A stretch of 28,083 bases of DNA. Source: Selaginella moellendorffii (Eukaryota > Streptophyta > Lycopodiopsida > Selaginellales > Selaginellaceae). Below, piece after piece: positions 1-8,119 of this stretch. Both the position numbers and the translations under genes were made by a program. Location: assembly GCF_000143415.4 (NCBI RefSeq), contig NW_003314304.1:1257995-1286077 (forward strand), read 5' to 3'. Within the stretch, counting starts at the first letter, position 1; each line of letters starts with the position of its first letter. The notes under the pieces were generated by a model. It was not told the DNA's origin and ran no database searches. It saw nothing but the letters and a program-made list of their open reading frames with translations.

Positions 1-289
1 ATGAGGCTTCAACACCTAGAGTCTCCCAACCGACTCGACCTTAGTTAGAGTTCCTCTTTACAGCCTGCCTGACTCCACCTTAGCCAAAGCTCCTCTTCAC
101 AGCTTGTCTGACTCTCCTTCAGAAACTAGAAATCTATTTCCAGTTTTTGGGTGGGAGTTTCTCTCCACTTTTAAAGTAGAGGTTGGTCCCCTATACCTTC
201 CCCCAGGAGGGAGTCCTGACACGTCAGTATTTTACTGGTTTGCCACTAACTAATGATTTGGGTCTCCTTGGTAACTTACCCTTTGAGTC

Positions 290-560
290 TTGCCACATTA
301 GGACTCCTGCCACATCAGCACTCCTGCTACGTCAGCGTTACTCGTGACTCCACTTCAGCATTTTTTGCGAGTTCTGCCACATCAGCGATATTCGCAACTC
401 CTGCCTCGTCAGCATCTTTCGCGAGTTGCCACTTCAGTGTTACTCGCGACTCTTGCCACGTCAGCACTGCTCGTGATATTAGCAGAAAACCACCAAACAT
501 CCCAAGTCCTGCCACATCAGCACCTTTCACGATTCCTGCCACATCAGCAGCTTCTAGGAC
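290..560 (+). repeat. Degenerate tandem array built on GCCACRTCAGC
   Basis: The core GCCACATCAGCA or GCCACGTCAGCA recurs about every 20-35 bases (for example near 308, 376, 455, 512 and 537), often separated by a TTCGCGAGT-like spacer. Further isolated copies occur at about 600 and 740. The open frames across it are probably a by-product of the repeat. The CACGTCA core resembles bZIP binding sites, so it could be a U3 enhancer, but that is inference. Confidence 0.6.
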
Positions 561-842
561 TTGATAAAATAACCATGCACGACTGCAACACTTATGCTAC
601 GTCAGCGCCTTCTGTGCTGGTAGCCACTTACTCGGCACTTGAAATTGCTTTACTAGGGCAACTTTTGAGAGCCTCAGCTCTGCAGTCCCGCGACATCACC
701 GTTCTCGTGATAAGGTCATATCACGGCTCCCGCGAGTTTTGTCACGTCAGCATGGATTAGTTACTGAAAATAGCATTTTTAGGAGCTCAGGCAAGCAGGT
801 ATCAGGCAGACTTCCGCCTGATGCCTTACTGAAGGTAGCATT

Positions 843-914
843 AGGCACCCCTAGCATCAGGCATGCCTAACCTCAGGCACGCCTAACATTAGGCACGCCT
901 AACTTCAGGCGCAT
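843..914 (+). repeat. 16-bp tandem repeat, four copies plus a partial
   Basis: Units of exactly 16 bases begin AGGCA at 843, 859, 875 and 891, with a partial unit at 907. Consensus is AGGCACGCCTAACNTC; each unit holds a short palindrome (GGCATGCC or GGCACGCC). Confidence 0.8.
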
Positions 915-951
915 TATGTAAGCGGGAGTTATAACCGCTGATATAGGTAGT

Positions 952-976
952 TAGGGTAGAGACAGAGACTACCCTA
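952..976 (+). other. Stem-loop TAGGGTAG / CTACCCTA
   Basis: Perfect 8-bp arms at 952-959 and 969-976 enclose a 9-nt loop. It lies just after a TATA-like element and so would fall near the start of an LTR transcript, if this is an LTR. Confidence 0.6.
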
Positions 977-1095
977 GAGCATTCGCATCCTTCTGCATCT
1001 GTAATCTTCCTCCTGCATAAGTCTTTCCTGAGCAATTCATTCTTTTTCTCTCCCTGCAATTTCTTCCCTTGGAGTGGAAATCACCCATTCCATTT

Positions 1096-1107
1096 TGGCG
1101 ACCACGG
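1096..1107 (+). other. Primer-binding-site-like sequence
   Basis: TGGCGACCACGG begins with the TGG expected opposite a tRNA 3' CCA and sits three bases after a CA dinucleotide that could close the LTR. Similar TGGCGAC-type sites are used by some plant Ty3/gypsy elements. The tRNA was not identified, so this is tentative. Confidence 0.35.
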
Positions 1108-2097
1108 TGTTCCCCGTTCCCCTCTTCACAGCGCTCATGGATTTCTCTCCTCAATTCCCTTGAATTTCTTCAATTTTCGTTTCAATGATTGGCCCTTAAG
1201 GAAATTTCAGACAATCCTCTGTTTTTCTGTGCAATTACAGGTTTTCTTTTTCAATTCGCTTCAGCAATGTCTTCTCCCTCCTCTGCTACCCACAATTCTT
1301 CATTCTGCTGGGCGAATTCCACGGCGCCACCTTTCTTTTTCACCAATTCGCTCAACTCCCCTGTTTTGCACTAGGGTCGTCAAAATCGGGCAAATTTCCA
1401 AAAATTCGAGAATTTCCAGACTGCCCATTTGTTCATCTCATCACGGCGCACAAGATTTCACCTTTCTTCATCAACTTTGGCTCTTCCTCAACGGTCTTCA
1501 ACTGCGACTTCAGGCATCGACTTTGAGAATGATTTCAAGTGATCAATTCGCCTTCATTTCTGGCTTCAGATATCTGGCGACATCAACAATCATCACCAAC
1601 ATTAGTCTACATCAGCAATAGGCGACTACTTTAACAACAACGACAGCTACAACTTCAGGCGACGTCAGATATCATCAACAATTGCTTTCCTTAGCGATCA
1701 AGATTCTTCAACAACAACTACTACAGCAACGTCTACTACAACAACTTCTACTTCAGCAACTTCGACTTCAGCAACTTCGTCATCAACAATTTCGTCTTCA
1801 GCAACTTCGACTTCAGCATATTTCTTCCTAACACTTTGCCTGATTTTGCCTGATTTGCACAGCAGCATGCGACACCTGATCGCATGTATGGACATGACAA
1901 CCAGCTTACAAGACTTCACAACATAGAGCGTTCGCAGAGATAATTTGCAAAATTTCCACAAAAAATTTTGCAAAAGCCAAAGTAGTTATTGAAACCTTTG
2001 TTTGCAAAGACACTTTCCTCCTCCTCATAAGACACTGATCTGCATATTTTTTTCACAACCAATTGTTATTGCAAAAAGAACATTAAAAAAGAATTGT
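1108..2097 (+). other. No gene recognised; possible retroelement leader with simple-sequence DNA
   Basis: The stretch after the candidate PBS has open frames on the plus strand but no family motif was recognised. Composition is C/T-rich up to about 1600 and then CAA/CTT-rich. It could be the untranslated leader or worn gag region of the element whose LTR ends at 1092. Confidence 0.3.
1706..1820 (+). repeat. Imperfect CAA/CTT trinucleotide-type simple repeat
   Basis: Runs of CAACAACAACTACTACAGCA grade into repeated ACTTCAGCAACTTCG units. The Asp/Glu/Val-rich minus-strand open frame here is a product of the repeat and not evidence of a gene. Confidence 0.75.
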
Positions 2098-2269
2098 TAG
2101 ATAACTCTAACAACAAAAACAAATCCAAAGAAAACTGCAGTAAATTATTTAAAATATACTGCTACATTTTACATGCCCTTTCTAGCATTCTTTCTTGGAT
2201 CGTACTTTGGAAGACAAGAGGAGGAGTTTCAGAGATGCTTACCTTTGTTTTTGTTGTTAGAGTTATCTA
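2098..2269. repeat. Fold-back element with 26-bp perfect inverted arms
   Basis: The arm at 2098-2123 (starting TAGATAACTCTAACAACAAA) is the exact reverse complement of 2244-2269. The spacer is 120 bp and shows no further long pairing. It may be a small MITE/fold-back transposon or a hairpin-forming transcript unit; no clear target-site duplication was seen. Confidence 0.7.
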
Positions 2270-2411
2270 TAGCATTGGCTATTTCAACTAGTAAGTATTA
2301 TAATCTGAAGACTTTAGTAATTATATTCATTTTCTAATAAGAATTTTCTACATATATAACTGTCCAAACTTGATAATACTATTTTTTTTAACAAATTTTA
2401 TTTTAAGTAAA

Positions 2412-2975
2412 TAATGAAATATGATGCATTCGCAAGAAGAATGGCTCGTTCCAAGAGCTCTTTACTCAGTGGAGCAGCTGATAGAGAGGTGCACTCAAGG
2501 CAAGACTTTGAGCATCAAACAAGCTTACAAACGACTGGAAACACTCCTATTGAGAATAGCTTCACTTTCCCATTCTTCTTGCTGCTTGCTTATCAGCTGG
2601 AATGAAACTGTCCCTTAAGAGTGCTTATCAAATCTTCATTGCTCCATTTGGTTTGGTTCGACATTACTCCATTTGGTTTGGTTCAGTGAGCTTAAATTGC
2701 AAGATGCTGTTGTGGAACTCATTGGAGTGTTGTTTGATCAATGTGGGCATGCACACAACGATTGCAACATGTCAAAAATGGAGGACAACCATGACTGTAG
2801 ATGCTAGCATTGAAAAGTTCAAATATAATTTAATAGAAATTAAAAAGTTAAAAGAAAAGGTATATGATCTGCCTTTAAATTAAAATTAAAACTTTGTTCA
2901 ACCTTTATGAGTTAATAGTTACTATTATTTACCCCATATTTACTTTTATGAATCAACCATGCAACTTAAACAGGG
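2412..2975 (+). repeat. Diverged copy A0 of the A/B repeat unit
   Basis: The sequence around 2421-2560 matches 3583-3710 and 6900-7010 (shared GCACTCAAGGCAAG core and surrounding bases). Similarity continues through a diverged section to an AATTTAATAGAAATTAAAAAG stretch near 2828 and on to the TTTATGAGTTAATAGTTACT block near 2905. It lacks the promoter-like module found in A, B and C. The coding frame LYSVEQLIERCTQGK at 2450-2500 is better preserved here than in the others. Confidence 0.7.
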
Positions 2976-3181
2976 AAGCTGAACTGCCATTTTATGCCAT
3001 GATCTGCTTAACAAAACTTGGGTTTGATGGTAAGGACTCAATAGATTCTAATCAGGATTCGTATTGGGCTGCCCTTGGCAACCATTCATTTTCTCGAATA
3101 AAAGACAAATGCTCCCCAAGGCTTAGCATAAACAAGAAATCCAAAGAAGAAACCAACAAGGATACATGAATGCGAACAAGA
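2976..3181 (+). other. Open plus-strand frame between repeat copies, no family recognised
   Basis: A frame that ends at 3169 reads through this stretch with a plausible protein composition (charged, few low-complexity runs, ends SKEETNKDT), but it starts inside repeat A0 and matches no family I know. It may be another worn gene fragment carried by the repeats. Confidence 0.2.
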
Positions 3182-3279
3182 TGGATCTGCAAGTCTACAT
3201 GGGAGCAAGGACAAAACAGTTTGCACCATTTCTCCATTAAGGGACCATGTAGTTGTTGCCATGTTTATCTGGTGCCTCC

Positions 3280-3890
3280 TCAGGGAAGTGATAAGCGAAG
3301 AGCTTTGGGCACATGGGATAGGGCTTCTAGTTACTAAATCCCAGATCTTCTTTTGACTGTGGGACGATGCAAATCGAAGGCTGCTGTGTGAAGAACCTCC
3401 TGACTTGGAGGCGATTCCAGAAGTTATTTCTTTTCCGGCAAGTGCCAACCCATTTGTTTCCCAGGAACAGGAGGATCTTACATATGTGAAAACTGGGGTG
3501 ATTGCTCGCTCTCTAGAATTGGAGAACGACCAGCTAGCTTCTTCAAATTACTTTTCAATCTCGAGAAATGCCTCAAGTGGAGTTACACGCAAGAAGCATG
3601 GTTCATTCCGGGAGTCTCTCTACTCGGTTGCACAGCTGATCGAGAGGTGCACTCAAGGCAAGGCTTTTGAGCCTCGGACAAGCTTGCAAACGTCTGGAAA
3701 CACTCCTGACGATGAGGTGGCCTGGGGTTGGAGTTACCAAGAATGATTTCACTTTCCCATTCTTCCAGCTTTCTTTCATTGTCCAGAATGAGTGCGTCAA
3801 ATCTTAAATTGCAGGATGCCATCATGGAACTCATTGGAGCATGTTCAATCAACGCACCAACTGCAACATGTTGAAAATGGAGAAGGACAA
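3280..3890 (+). pseudogene. Decayed coding relic in unit A, family not recognised
   Basis: Plus-strand frames keep protein-like runs broken by stops and frameshifts, matching unit B: a stretch around LLCEEPPDLEAIPEV and PASANPFVSQEQEDLTYVKT (3395-3500), then SLYSVAQLIERCTQGK (3613-3665), then QLQ/MELIGACS-like words. A 12-base deletion relative to B near 3513 removes part of an AREKELSR stretch. The second half faintly recalls a PPR gene N terminus (…LIERCTQGKAL…), but this is not secure. It is clearly not expressed as an intact protein. Confidence 0.5.
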
Positions 3891-4257
3891 GCATGTTGTT
3901 GTGTCTATGGAACGTCCAAGCGCATCTGATTCTTGAAATGCTTCCAAAATGGGAAAAAGATATTTGCCGTGGGTATAGCTACTTTGCACGACAATGGTCT
4001 TGGCAAGCTGGCACACAGGCATATGAGGGTCATTGCAATGTCTCTGGGATTGTTCTAAACTTCAAATATAATTTAATAAATGGTGTTTTAGGTGAAATTA
4101 AAAAGTTAAAAGAAAAGGAATATTAAAAGTAAAAAAATGTCCGCCTTAAAATTAATACGATTAGACTTTGCTCCAACCTTTATGAGTTAATAGTTACTAT
4201 CGCATTTACTTTAATGAGTTTCTTTATTTAACCATACATGCTTAGATTTAAACAATT

Positions 4258-4330
4258 CACAGCCATCGGATCAGCTAATCTGACGGTTAGGATGCTGTGT
4301 AAATATATCTAAAGGCTAGTGTTTAGGGTA
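4258..4330 (+). promoter_or_regulatory. Promoter-like module in unit A
   Basis: A 42-nt imperfect palindrome opens with CACAGC and closes with GCTGTG (4258-4299) around ATCAG/CTGAC. It is followed at once by TAAATATATCTAAAGG (TATA-like, about 4301-4316) and then TTTAGGGT (telomere-repeat or telo-box-like, 4322-4329). The same module recurs at 7543-7615 and 18595-18667. In B and C it lies upstream of the 18S relic, so an old ribosomal-spacer (Pol I) or Pol II promoter are both possible; neither is shown. Confidence 0.5.
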
Positions 4331-4359
4331 AGTTTTGAGAGGGCTGGTTTTGCTGTTGG

Positions 4360-4413
4360 CGGCGGCGCTGGGAGGAGGCGGCGTGGGAGGAGGCGGCGTG
4401 GGAGGAGGCGTTA
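4360..4413 (+). repeat. 15-bp G-rich minisatellite, copy-number variable between units
   Basis: The unit GGCGGCGTGGGAGGA is present twice in A between GGCGCTGGGAGGA and GGCGTTATG, once in B (about 7644-7683) and not at all in C (about 18691-18722). The changes are in steps of 15 bp. The strand is rich in GG doublets and could form a quadruplex. Confidence 0.85.
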
Positions 4414-4536
4414 TGTTTTTCTCAAACCATCAAAATGCACACTGGTGGGGTGCCCATTCTCAACGTGGCTACTCAGTATTCGTTTTGGGCTGTCGCTACT
4501 GTTTTGTAGTACGTTGAGGCGGCCAAAGCGAGAGGA

Positions 4537-4561
4537 AGTCGGGGAATCGAAGCCCCCGGCT
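4537..4561 (+). other. Conserved hairpin AGTCGGGG / CCCCGGCT (unit A)
   Basis: Eight-bp arms (with one G-T pair in RNA) enclose AATCGAAGC. The same hairpin is at 7810-7834 and 18849-18873; in C the single change is inside the loop, so pairing is kept. Confidence 0.55.
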
Positions 4562-4815
4562 GCCCCACACTTAGATGTAGGATTTTCGATTGTGTGAAAC
4601 TACTAACAAGCAGGATCGAAGACCAGCTACCCAGCCCTCTCTTGGGGATTTCCTCTTTGAGGAGAACCCCTCCAAAACAAAAAACGAAGAAGAAGCATTC
4701 CTGTCGTTTTTTTGGTCTTCGAAACAGTTTCTGTCTTGTTGCTTGACAAGGATTAGGGCTCACGGGCGCCTCCCCTCTCGCCAGCACCTTGTTCCGCTCG
4801 ATCCGGTCGCTGTTT

Positions 4816-5473
4816 CTCAGCGTGTTTCGCTTGAGCCTGAGCCGAAATCAAGTCCGACCGCAGAGCTAACTGCTGTTAAATTGTAAGCAAGTCTTCTTTA
4901 TTATAACTGGCGAAAAAAAAACTTGCTTCTTAGTTTTGAGATTTGCGGGGCCAAGATCTCCCATGGCTGCTAGATTTCATATCTTCCTCCCAATCTTCAG
5001 CTGTCCCATCCAACTTCTCCCATCCCATCCATCTAAATCCCTCTCAGTAACTGAATCGTGAGATTGGTAGAGCATTTTCATGCGCAGTCGATCGGAGCCA
5101 TTTCTTGTCCAGTGAGCGCTCTCGCTTGAGATCTTGCAATGGAGAGCTCTGGCGGAGCTCCGGCGGAGCTTGTCACTTTTGTCTTTCTGGGCAGAGCTTT
5201 GCAGGAGTTGAAAGAAAGTTATATATGATCTGCAGCCAACTTTGATGTAAACATGTAGTGATAAGTGAGAAAATTAATAGTAAACACTAGTTTCAGTTTA
5301 TGGAGCTTTAGGAATCGTTTTGTAGGGCTTATGTGAACGGATAAAATCACAACTTTTAAATTGAGACACCAGAAATCTGGAAACTAGCATGAAATTTTCA
5401 ATAACAAACATTCCAGTTTTGATCTAAAATCAAAATATATTATATTTTTTTCTTTGAATAAAAATTTTTGTTT
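4816..5473. other. Gene-free stretch between unit A and the esterase remnant
   Basis: No gene with support is seen. There are two very short ATG frames (near 4963 and 5139; 30 and 29 codons) with no recognised match; the second (MESSGGAPAELVTF…) could be a lone first exon but nothing supports that. The part from 5270 to 5470 is AT-rich and probably the 3' flank of the minus-strand esterase gene. Confidence 0.4.
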
Positions 5474-5509
5474 TCATTGACAGAAGTCTGCCACAATCTG
5501 GAGCAGAAG

Positions 5510-6462
5510 TTAATGCAACTCTTGAGCTGAGAAGAAAGGAGAATGGTACTCTATGCTGTAGACCTTGTCCGTCAAGCTCTTGGTCACAGCAATGTGCTGC
5601 TCTTTGGGGCTAAACGACCTGTCCTTCTCCGTCTTTACGTACACCCTTGGCACGGATCCATAGCCTCTCTTAGAAGTGCTAAAGTTTACCTTGGACACCG
5701 CCACGATTGGTGAAGGCCTCAAGAGAATCGACGTGAGCGCAACGTCCTGAAAGTAAAGCTAGAAAGAAACCATAGCTATCGGGCTATAAGTGGCAAGCAG
5801 TACTCGAGAGAGAGAAGGGATAAAAGGCAATGTATAAAGAAGTAAGTACCTCTGCTGGTGAGAGATGATAAAACGCCTCACAGACAAAATCCTTCCAGAC
5901 CATGACAGTCGTCGGTCCGTTTTCGACTCCATTTGCGAATGTAAAGTGCATCTTGTCAGGGAAAGACTCTGTTGCGCGCACCTTGAAACAGCAAGGACCA
6001 CAGCAATTGCATTAAAACTTGGGGGTGAAAAACAAAGAAGAAAGAAAGAGCAGCTCGCTTACCAAATTGATTTCGGCCTCCTGCGTTTGTAGTCCCACTG
6101 GAAACATGGCAGCGGCGATGTATACCGACACCGCAACCCTCTCCGGGAACTGTTCCGAGGCGTGGACCACGCTCACCCCTCCCAAGCTGTGGCCGACGAG
6201 CACAACCTGTAGCATCAAACGAAAGAGAGCGTCAGAAACTGTTCCAGAGAATTTTTCTCGCGGAGAACAAGAGACTGAGAGAGCGGCCGTCACTGTCGCT
6301 CGCGTTTGTACTTCTCAATCATTTGCCACTCACCTTGTCTTGCACTTTGCTGAGGAAATCAATCAAAGGTTGAGTGTACTCGGCGAAGGAGGTGACAGTC
6401 TCGGCGTTTCGGGTGTGCGTGCCGCAGCTCGAGAGGTCCAAGGCCGGAGCTAGTTGACGATC
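5510..6462 (-). pseudogene. Methylesterase-type alpha/beta-hydrolase gene, 5' truncated
   Basis: Four exons on the minus strand (6334-6462, 6063-6206, 5850-5981, 5510-5746) join in frame with GT-AG introns of 127, 81 and 103 nt to give 213 residues. They match the plant methylesterase/hydroxynitrile-lyase family (MES, SABP2-like), which hydrolyses methyl esters such as methyl salicylate or methyl jasmonate. The nucleophile elbow VVLVGHSLGG opens exon 2; an Asp in VYVKTEKDRSF and a His in YSIEYHSPFF supply the rest of the triad. The N-terminal ~50 residues with the HG oxyanion motif are missing: the remaining first exon (after CCAG) abuts repeat unit B. The stop at 5510-5512 is followed in frame by 11 family-like codons and a TGA at 5474-5476, so it may be a premature stop. 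It is probably a dead fragment; substrate cannot be told. Confidence 0.8.
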
Positions 6463-6463
6463 C

Positions 6464-7367
6464 TGGATATGCAAGTCTACATGGGAGCAAGGAAAAAACA
6501 CTTCACACCATTTCTCCATTAAGGGACCATGCTAATCTTCTCTGTAGTTGTTGCCATGTTTATCTAGTGTCTCCTAGCAGACATTTGAGGATGTGGAGGC
6601 CAGGGAAGTGATAAGCGAAGAGCTTTGGGCACATGGGATAGGGCTTCTAGTTACTAAATCCCAGATCTTCTTTTGACTGTGGGACGATGCAAATCGAAGG
6701 CTGCTGTGTGAAGAACCTCCTGACTTGGAGGCGATTCCAGAAGTTATTTCTTTTCCGGCAAGTGCCAACCCATTTGTTTCCCAGGAACAGGAGGATCTTA
6801 CATATGTGAAAACTGGGGTGATTGCTCGGGAGAAGGAGCTCTCTAGAATTGGAGAATGACCAGCTAGCTTCTTCAAATTACTTCAAGTGGAGTTACACGC
6901 AAGAAGCATGGTTCGTTCCGGGAGTCTCTCTACTCGGTTGCACAGCTGATCGAGAGGTGCACTCAAGGCAAGGCTTTTGAGCCTCGGACAAGCTTGCAAA
7001 CGTCTGGAAACACTCCTGACGATGAGGTGGCCTGGGGTTGGAGTTACCGAGAATGATTTCACTTTCCCATTCTTCCAGCTTTCTTTCATTGTCCAAACAA
7101 GCTTAAACTGCAGGATGCCATCATGGAACTCATTGGAGCATGTTCAATCAACGCATCGACTGCAACATGTCGAAAATGGAGAAGGACAAGCATGTTGTTG
7201 TGACTATGGAACATCCAACCGCATCCGATGCTTGAGATGTTTCCAAAATGGGAAGAGGTATCTGCCATGGGTATAGCTACTTTGCACGACGATGGTCTTG
7301 GCAAGCTGGCACACAGGCATATGAGGGTGGTTGCAACGTCTCTGGGATCGTTCAAAACCTCAAATAT
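6464..7367 (+). repeat. Repeat unit B, upstream part (matches unit A)
   Basis: This starts at TGGATATGCAAGTC (6464), the same word as A at 3182, and follows A closely. B has two extra segments relative to A (about 6532-6545 and 6571-6600). Its left edge is the point where the minus-strand esterase gene breaks off. The unit continues into the B/C duplication at about 7368. Confidence 0.85.
6590..7200 (+). pseudogene. Decayed coding relic in unit B, family not recognised
   Basis: One plus-strand frame reads for almost 90 codons (6590-6860) with only a TGA near 6675 and a final TGA near 6858: it includes VISEELWAHGIGLLVTKSQI, LWDDANRRLLCEEPP, and AREKELSRIGE. After a shift it continues with SLYSVAQLIERCTQGK, then in another frame GQACKRLETLL and NDFTFPF. 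The long run with few stops, shared with A and A0, argues that a real gene was captured and multiplied. I do not recognise the family; similarity of the second part to PPR proteins is only faint. Confidence 0.5.
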
Positions 7368-7542
7368 AATTTAATAGATGGTGTTTTAGGTGAAATTAAA
7401 AAGTTAAAGAAAAGGAATATTAAAAGTAAAAAAAAAATCCGCCTTAAAATTAATACGATTAGACTTTGCTCTACTATCGCATTTACTTTAATGAGTTTCT
7501 TTATTTAACCATGCATTTTTAGTTAGCTTAGATTTAAACAAT

Positions 7543-7615
7543 TCATAGCCATCGGATCAGCTAATCTGACTGTTAGGATGCTGTGTAAATATATCTAAAG
7601 GCTAGTGTTTAGGGT
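7543..7615 (+). promoter_or_regulatory. Promoter-like module in unit B
   Basis: Same arrangement as in unit A: imperfect palindrome (7543-7584, with two base changes including CAC to CAT), TAAATATATCTAAAGG (7585-7600) and TTTAGGGT (7608-7615). Downstream, an open frame without an upstream ATG runs to 8019; the first in-frame ATG is at 7684. Confidence 0.45.
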
Positions 7616-7683
7616 AAGTTTTGAGAGGGCTGGTTTTGCTGTTGGCGGCGGCGCTGGGAGGAGGCGGCGTGGGAGGAGGCGTT

Positions 7684-8019
7684 ATGTTTTTCTCAAACCA
7701 TCAAAATGCACACTGGTGGGGTGCCCATTCTCAACGTGGCTACTCAGTATTCGTTCTGGGCTGTCGCTACTGTTTTGTACAGTACGTTGAGGCGGCCAAA
7801 GCGAGAGGAAGTCGGGGAATCGAAGCCCCCGGCTGCCCCACACTTAGATGTAGGATTTTCGATTGTGTGAAACTACTAACAAGCAGGATCGAAGACCAGC
7901 TACCCAGCCCTCTCTTGGGGATTTCCTCTTTGAGGAGAACCCCTCCAAAACAAAAAACGAAGAAGAAGCATTCCTGTCGTTTTTTTGGTCTTCGAAACAG
8001 TTTCTGTCTTGTTGCTTGA
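7684..8019 (+). other. Open frame of 111 codons after the promoter-like module, doubtful gene
   Basis: The frame from ATG 7684 to the stop at 8017-8019 is kept in copy C (to 19064) but broken in copy A by a two-base deletion (TTTTGTAGTACG for TTTTGTACAGTACG). Its product would be Arg/Lys/Ser-rich with no recognised domain. The upstream minisatellite changes in multiples of three and so would not disturb it. The copies are too alike to judge selection, so it may equally be a noncoding transcript or spacer. Confidence 0.2.
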
Positions 8020-8119
8020 CAAGGATTAGGGCTCACGGGCGCCTCCCCTCTGTTCCGCTCCATCCCCAAGTCTTCACAATGAAAATTAAGCTGGGGAAAA
8101 ATTGACCTTGATTCAATCA

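Larger units (their letters stand above)
1..1092 (+). mobile_element. Probable right part of an LTR (U3-R-U5-like), truncated by the window edge
   Basis: No gene is recognisable here although several frames stay open. The stretch ends in CA at 1091-1092, is followed after three bases by a primer-binding-site-like TGGCGACCACGG, and contains two arrays of short tandem repeats (about 290-560 and 843-914), a TATA-like ATATAGG near 950 and a stem-loop at 952-976. This order is what one expects of an LTR with a repeat-rich U3. A second LTR copy is not in the window, so the left boundary and the LTR nature are inference. Confidence 0.35.
3182..4815 (+). repeat. Repeat unit A
   Basis: From TGGAT at 3182 the sequence follows the one starting at 6464 (unit B), with small indels, to about 4783; beyond GTTCCGCTC near 4790-4800 it diverges. 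It consists of a decayed coding part (about 3280-3890), an AT-rich link (4060-4250), the promoter-like palindrome/TATA/telo-box module (4258-4330), a G-rich minisatellite and a GC-rich tail with a conserved hairpin. A has 12 bases (4781-4792) missing from B and C. Confidence 0.85.

Noticed and set aside
327-760. Overlapping open frames on both strands at the left end
   Set aside because: They are Ser/Ala/Thr-rich translations of the GCCACRTCAGC array and have no start context or domain.
1698-1973. Minus-strand Val/Glu/Asp-rich frame of 91 codons
   Set aside because: It is the translation of a trinucleotide-type simple repeat.
3086-3448. Minus-strand 120-codon frame in unit A (also in B at 6574-6876)
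   Set aside because: The plus strand of the same stretch has the more protein-like frame; this one is its antisense shadow.
4319-4597. Arg/Gly-rich frame over the minisatellite
   Set aside because: It comes from the GGCGGCGTGGGAGGA repeat, lacks an ATG and changes frame between copies.
4473-4787. Minus-strand frames opposite the GC-rich tail of units A, B and C
   Set aside because: There is no start context or motif, and they are open only because the tail is rich in codons that lack stops in that phase.
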